NCBI RefSeq assembly: GCF_036324505.1
Contig: NC_086370.1
Span: 18,688,600 to 18,752,599, forward strand
From: Eleginops maclovinus
Taxonomy: Eukaryota; Chordata; Actinopteri; Perciformes; Eleginopidae
DNA length: 64,000 nt
Direction of reading: 5' to 3'
Each line of letters starts with the position of its first letter. Position 1 is the first letter of the stretch. Made by a program: the position numbers and the translations under genes. Below the pieces are notes generated by a model. It ran no database searches, had not been told where the DNA came from, and was given only the letters and a program-made list of their open reading frames with translations. Positions 57,131 through 64,000 of this stretch are shown piece after piece.

Positions 57131-60100
57131 GTACTGTACAGAATGGTTTAGTTCTGCAGCTCTTAACCATTATGATGCAACATGATACAACAGCAGGCCT
57201 AATGACGTACAGCATCGTATGAGTAAGCTGGCATTTTAGATTGGTGAGTGTTCAGTATGAGCAGTTGTGTAGCATGACTGTGCTGGCAAGAGTTACAGGT
57301 ATATCATTTATGCAGCCACTCTTTGGCTACGTAACATATTTAGTTGCAATTGACTTTCCTGTATCTCATAGTTCTGAACCTTCTCAAGAGTGATTACAGA
57401 GTCAAAATCCTCTTTCAACATTTAGAATCTATTCAAGTTTTGCACTGCAACAAAAATAAAACATAGTTGAAGGATAAAACAGGAGCCAGTTGTATTGGAA
57501 ATTAAAATTCAATGCAAATGAGAAGTGATGATTCATTCTGGTCTTGGACAAGTTTGGAAAAGCAGGTCGGGACTTTCCGAAGGTCATCTGTGTTGACTCA
57601 TTTGTATGAATATTGATGGGTCCATTCTCTAACCAAAGGTTCATTTTATCTCTAAAGCTTGTGTTATTAAAGTGTCTTAACTAGGTTTTATCGGTGTGTA
57701 AAAGGTGAAGCACAGTTTGAGTGTGATAAACAGAGCATTGTGTACGCTCTCTCACTCTAGCCTGTGCCTTGAGAGGAACAAAGGCGTGCAAACATCGATG
57801 TCTAGAGTATGCTACACTGCTCTGTCTGTGGTTCCATTTAAGAACTAACAATAAAACGTGTAAAGGAAGAGACTCGCCGGTCTGAAGTGAGTGGCAGTCA
57901 GAAACAATCTTACCACCATCATCTGCCAACAGATCTGCAGAAACATTTGTCAATATTAACCTTGACTGAACATTTGAAGGAGTGTGGACCTTCAGAAGGT
58001 GCGCCACAGTTTCAGTCAGTGGTCACTTTCCATCATCAGCCAGCACAGTGAGAGTACATTATGCAGTTGGCCTGAAGTTAAATCAATTCCCTCTCCTCTC
58101 ACCGGTAAAGAGTGCTAACACGTAATCAAGCCGGGTTTGACTGGAAAAAATCCCACCACAGAGAGCCATTAGATTTCCCTACGTATGCATGTTAACAGGA
58201 TTTGTATCGATTCTTTGCATCTATTGCTATTCCACAGATTATTTCACTGCATGCAGAACAAAAGGCCAATGAATAAGGTTCATTTGATAGGCTGCTAAGG
58301 CAGAGCGTCTTTCCATCCATTCTCTTGTAATGAGATGGTTTTGCTATAGGGCAAATATTATGTCCTGCGTATTGATGCTCAAGCATGCCTGACGCTGCTA
58401 TGTCATCATCTTGAACCCCCCTGTACATGTGTGCACAGCATGAGTAATCTGCTAAGTAAGGGGCTCAAAAAACTCACACTCATTTCGCTCCCTGATGATG
58501 AGGCAAAACCCCCCCACCGCTTCCGTGTCATGCACAGCATTTTAATACTGTGCTGTAAATAATACAACATCTTCCTTACAGTCCAATGGCATTCGAGGTA
58601 AAGTTATGACTCAGCAAAATTAATATTAGCTTCAGTTGCCACTCTAGTTCAACTAAACGGAGCTGAGATACAATCCTAGTATGAATTTAAGTCATAATGA
58701 GGGTTTAGACCTCCCGTGCGACATTGTAAAACGGCTCCCTTACTGCCTGACCTTCATTCTGCTTTGCTCTCGCTGCTCCATCTTTCATCCTGTGCTATCA
58801 GAGTCCCAGAGGAGTCAGAGTGCAGCAAAGCCATTTATTTACCTGCAGGCAAGGCTCCCAGTAACACAGTACAGTCATGAGTCTATTCAGAGTCACCAAA
58901 AGCCAAAAACGGGCCATTTGTAGGTTTTGCTGTTTTAATCTGCTCTGTTCATGCCACTTTTGTTTTATATTGAAATAAAACATAGTAAACAGTTAATAGT
59001 TGTTTCTGTCTACTTTGTGCACTTTCTTAGATTTTTGCCCAAGCCTTCAGAGCTTGTTTTCCCTGATAACATCACTTTTGGCTTGACTGTGTAGCTTTAA
59101 GAGTATTATGTAAGCAATATCAGATTGCATTTGTAATGCTCCACTGTGTCTGGGTAATGCCAGGTTAATTAGGAGAGTAAACAGGAGCTAAATCAGCTCA
59201 GCGCAGTCACTAGAATCTGGGAGGGCAAAGACCTGCATGGGGTCTCCTTTCAGAGTTTTTATGGGAAACATCAGTGTTGACATTAACATTTAACAACAAG
59301 GAAGTTACTATGCTCCAGTTACAACACAGACACAGAGATAACAGGTTTTCCCTCTTTGGTGTTTGGTTTTAAACCTAGGATCTTTGATATATGACTGATG
59401 ACGGATGCTTGTGATGAATAGACACAAAATAGCTCTCTGATCCTGTGACACCTCGTGATTAAACTTCCCATAACAATTATAATATCTTATCCTCTTTTAC
59501 TTCTCTATTACTCAGCTTTTGGAGGGGGGCCCCGGAGACCTCATTTTTTATCATGACTGATTTTTAAATTAAAACTTAACTTGCAAAAGAAATCCAAGGC
59601 TATATTTCAGTTCTTAAGAGTACATTTCCTCTTCCCTTCAAGCAGGTGTCAGAGAATGACAGCAAGCCTAGTGTGTTTCTTGTTTTTGTGGCAGGTCAGC
59701 AACAGAAAGTCTCAGGTGGGATGTTACAGTGCTGACATCACTATCTGCTCCATGCTGACTTGCTGAAGCATCTTCTGGCAGAGGTCTGCTCCGTCGGGTC
59801 TGCATTGACCCTCTCAGTCTGAGTCACACTTATCAGCTCAGTGGGCTTTAAGTATAATGAGATGGGCTTTAAATGCGGACCAGCAGGATGAGATGTCCAA
59901 AGCATGGAGGTGTAGATGGGCCTGCGTTAAGTCTGTAAGACAATCATGGCGCAGTTTGGCTGAGGATGTAAATGCTGGCCTTTTCACATTTTTCACAGGC
60001 TCAGGAATCCCCTAAATGCCACTAGTTCCAGTTAGTCCAAATAATACATTCTTAGATACAGTCAATTATTGGAGTGTAAAGATATAATCTAAAAACAATC

Positions 60101-61390
60101 CCAAAGATTTGACATCTCTGAAAAGTCATGTTTAGAGTCTAGATTTAAAAGTGCAGAAGATATAAACATGGTATGATTTAAGCGCTTAACAAAAGGAGGT
60201 CTGTCTTTCTAGGTTAAAGATGCTTATTGTTGGTAATCAGCTTTGATTAGGAACTAGGGATTAAAGTGAGCGGGGGTCCACTCTGGTTTGGTGGTGAAGA
60301 GCACGCATTTGTCTTTTACGAATGTTATTTTCAGACAGTCAGAAGTGATGTCTTGGGGGGAAAATAAGGTGAAAAAGGCTTGGCTTTGAAGGAACACATT
60401 GGGCGTAGGAATTACCTTCTCGTCTCCTCAAATGAGTCAACCTACAAATGCTTCACTGTTGGAGTGTTGTGTGGAGGCGAGACAGGAGAGTCCTCACTGT
60501 CCAATTATGGGATAACTCTTTTATGCCGCCCTCTCGCAGCTGATGAGCGGAGATGGATGTTCCATGCTCCGCTGCCTCTGCCATTGTTTCTCTCCAAAGA
60601 CTCCAGCCGTGTTTATGCGTTACTCCCAAATTCTTGAATTTTACTCACTCTCATGTTCAGACCCCAGAGAGTGCACAGAAAATGCATTGTTGCCCTGCCA
60701 AGTGGGCGTACCCGCGTGTGACGCAAAGTCTATATTCATCCTAATTCTACAAAGCTCTCATTCAACCCTGTTTTGACATTTTCCCTGGCCTCAGTGTGCA
60801 CTCCGGGTTGTAAGCCTCTTCTACGAGTTAAGTAACTTGTACAGGAATCTACCTAATAGATGAGATTGATGCAGCTCAATTGAATTTAGGATTTATATTT
60901 ATGGAAAACAATGCAGCACTGGCCTTTCTTTTTAGGCCAACTAGGCCAGGAAAAATGAAGGGCTGAAGTTCCAACACATTAAGCAGCATTATATTGTTAT
61001 TCCTGCAGACTGCTGTAGCGCCTGCATTGTGCTGCTGATTATAAACGGATCCATCTCTTCTGGGAGGAGAGAAGATCCAATAAGCAGCGTTTGAAATATT
61101 TAACGCTATGTATGTACAGCAGATGTGTGTGTTGAGGGGATGATGTGTTTCCATGGCAACATATAAGGATATTAAGCGACGCAGGCAGTACTGAGGAAAG
61201 CTGTAGTATGTGGGGTTTATAGACCATAAGACAGAGGAGAGAAAAAAACAATGTATATACGGTCTGAATATTGTGATTTATGATCACTCATAGATATCTC
61301 ATAAAACGTATTACAAGCCAAGCATCAAAACCGATTTGAAAAATGACAGGTCAGAACAGAAAGTATTTTTTGTCAGTATTTCTACAGTAA

Positions 61391-64000
<2,610 letters not shown>

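Overview
The window is genomic DNA from a ray-finned fish, most likely a percomorph teleost. It carries two vertebrate genes in tandem on the + strand, split into small exons with GT-AG introns. Teleost signs are an intact Tc1-like transposon, a small hAT-type element with an 8-bp target duplication, a tRNA-derived SINE, and worn copies of repeats that look like those of percomorph introns. There is no prokaryotic gene, operon or CRISPR array. The order bicc1 then phyhipl, same strand, is the order I recall for human 10q21.

Gene 1 is bicc1 (Bicaudal-C homolog 1, an RNA-binding protein with KH domains and a C-terminal SAM domain). Twenty exons can be placed between 9845 and 44179. They match exons 2-21 of a 21-exon vertebrate gene, numbered from memory of the human protein. 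Exon 1, with the start codon, was not found and should lie upstream, so 1-9844 reads as intron 1. Exons 2-4 encode KH1, 5-6 KH2, 7 a KH-like unit, 8 KH3, 9-10 a second KH-like unit, 11-18 the low-complexity Ser/Pro/Gly linker, and 19-21 the SAM domain and the conserved C-terminus. A 3' UTR of up to about 1.85 kb follows.

Reading phases agree across all introns except at two exons. Exon 4 has one extra base, which would bring a stop at the beginning of exon 5. Exon 18 is one base short, which would put the SAM domain out of frame. Everything else is well conserved, so sequence errors are my favoured explanation. Recent decay of one teleost bicc1 copy is the alternative.

Gene 2 is phyhipl (phytanoyl-CoA hydroxylase-interacting protein-like). 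Exon 1 is at 53877-53982 behind a short CpG-rich promoter-like stretch. A 7.7-kb intron follows, then exons 2-4 between 61722 and 63898. The rest of the gene runs off the right edge.

Mobile and repeat content: a 1605-bp Tc1/mariner element (23351-24955) with 200-bp inverted repeats and an unbroken 340-residue DD34E transposase, antisense in bicc1 intron 6; a 726-bp non-autonomous hAT-like element (46247-46972) just past the bicc1 3' end; a tRNA-derived SINE (about 51970-52243) 1.6 kb upstream of phyhipl; a roughly 230-bp sequence present twice, in introns 13 and 14 of bicc1; and several microsatellites, two of them touching bicc1 splice donors. I see no undescribed biological system. The points most worth checking are the two frameshifts, the intact transposon and the hAT-like element.
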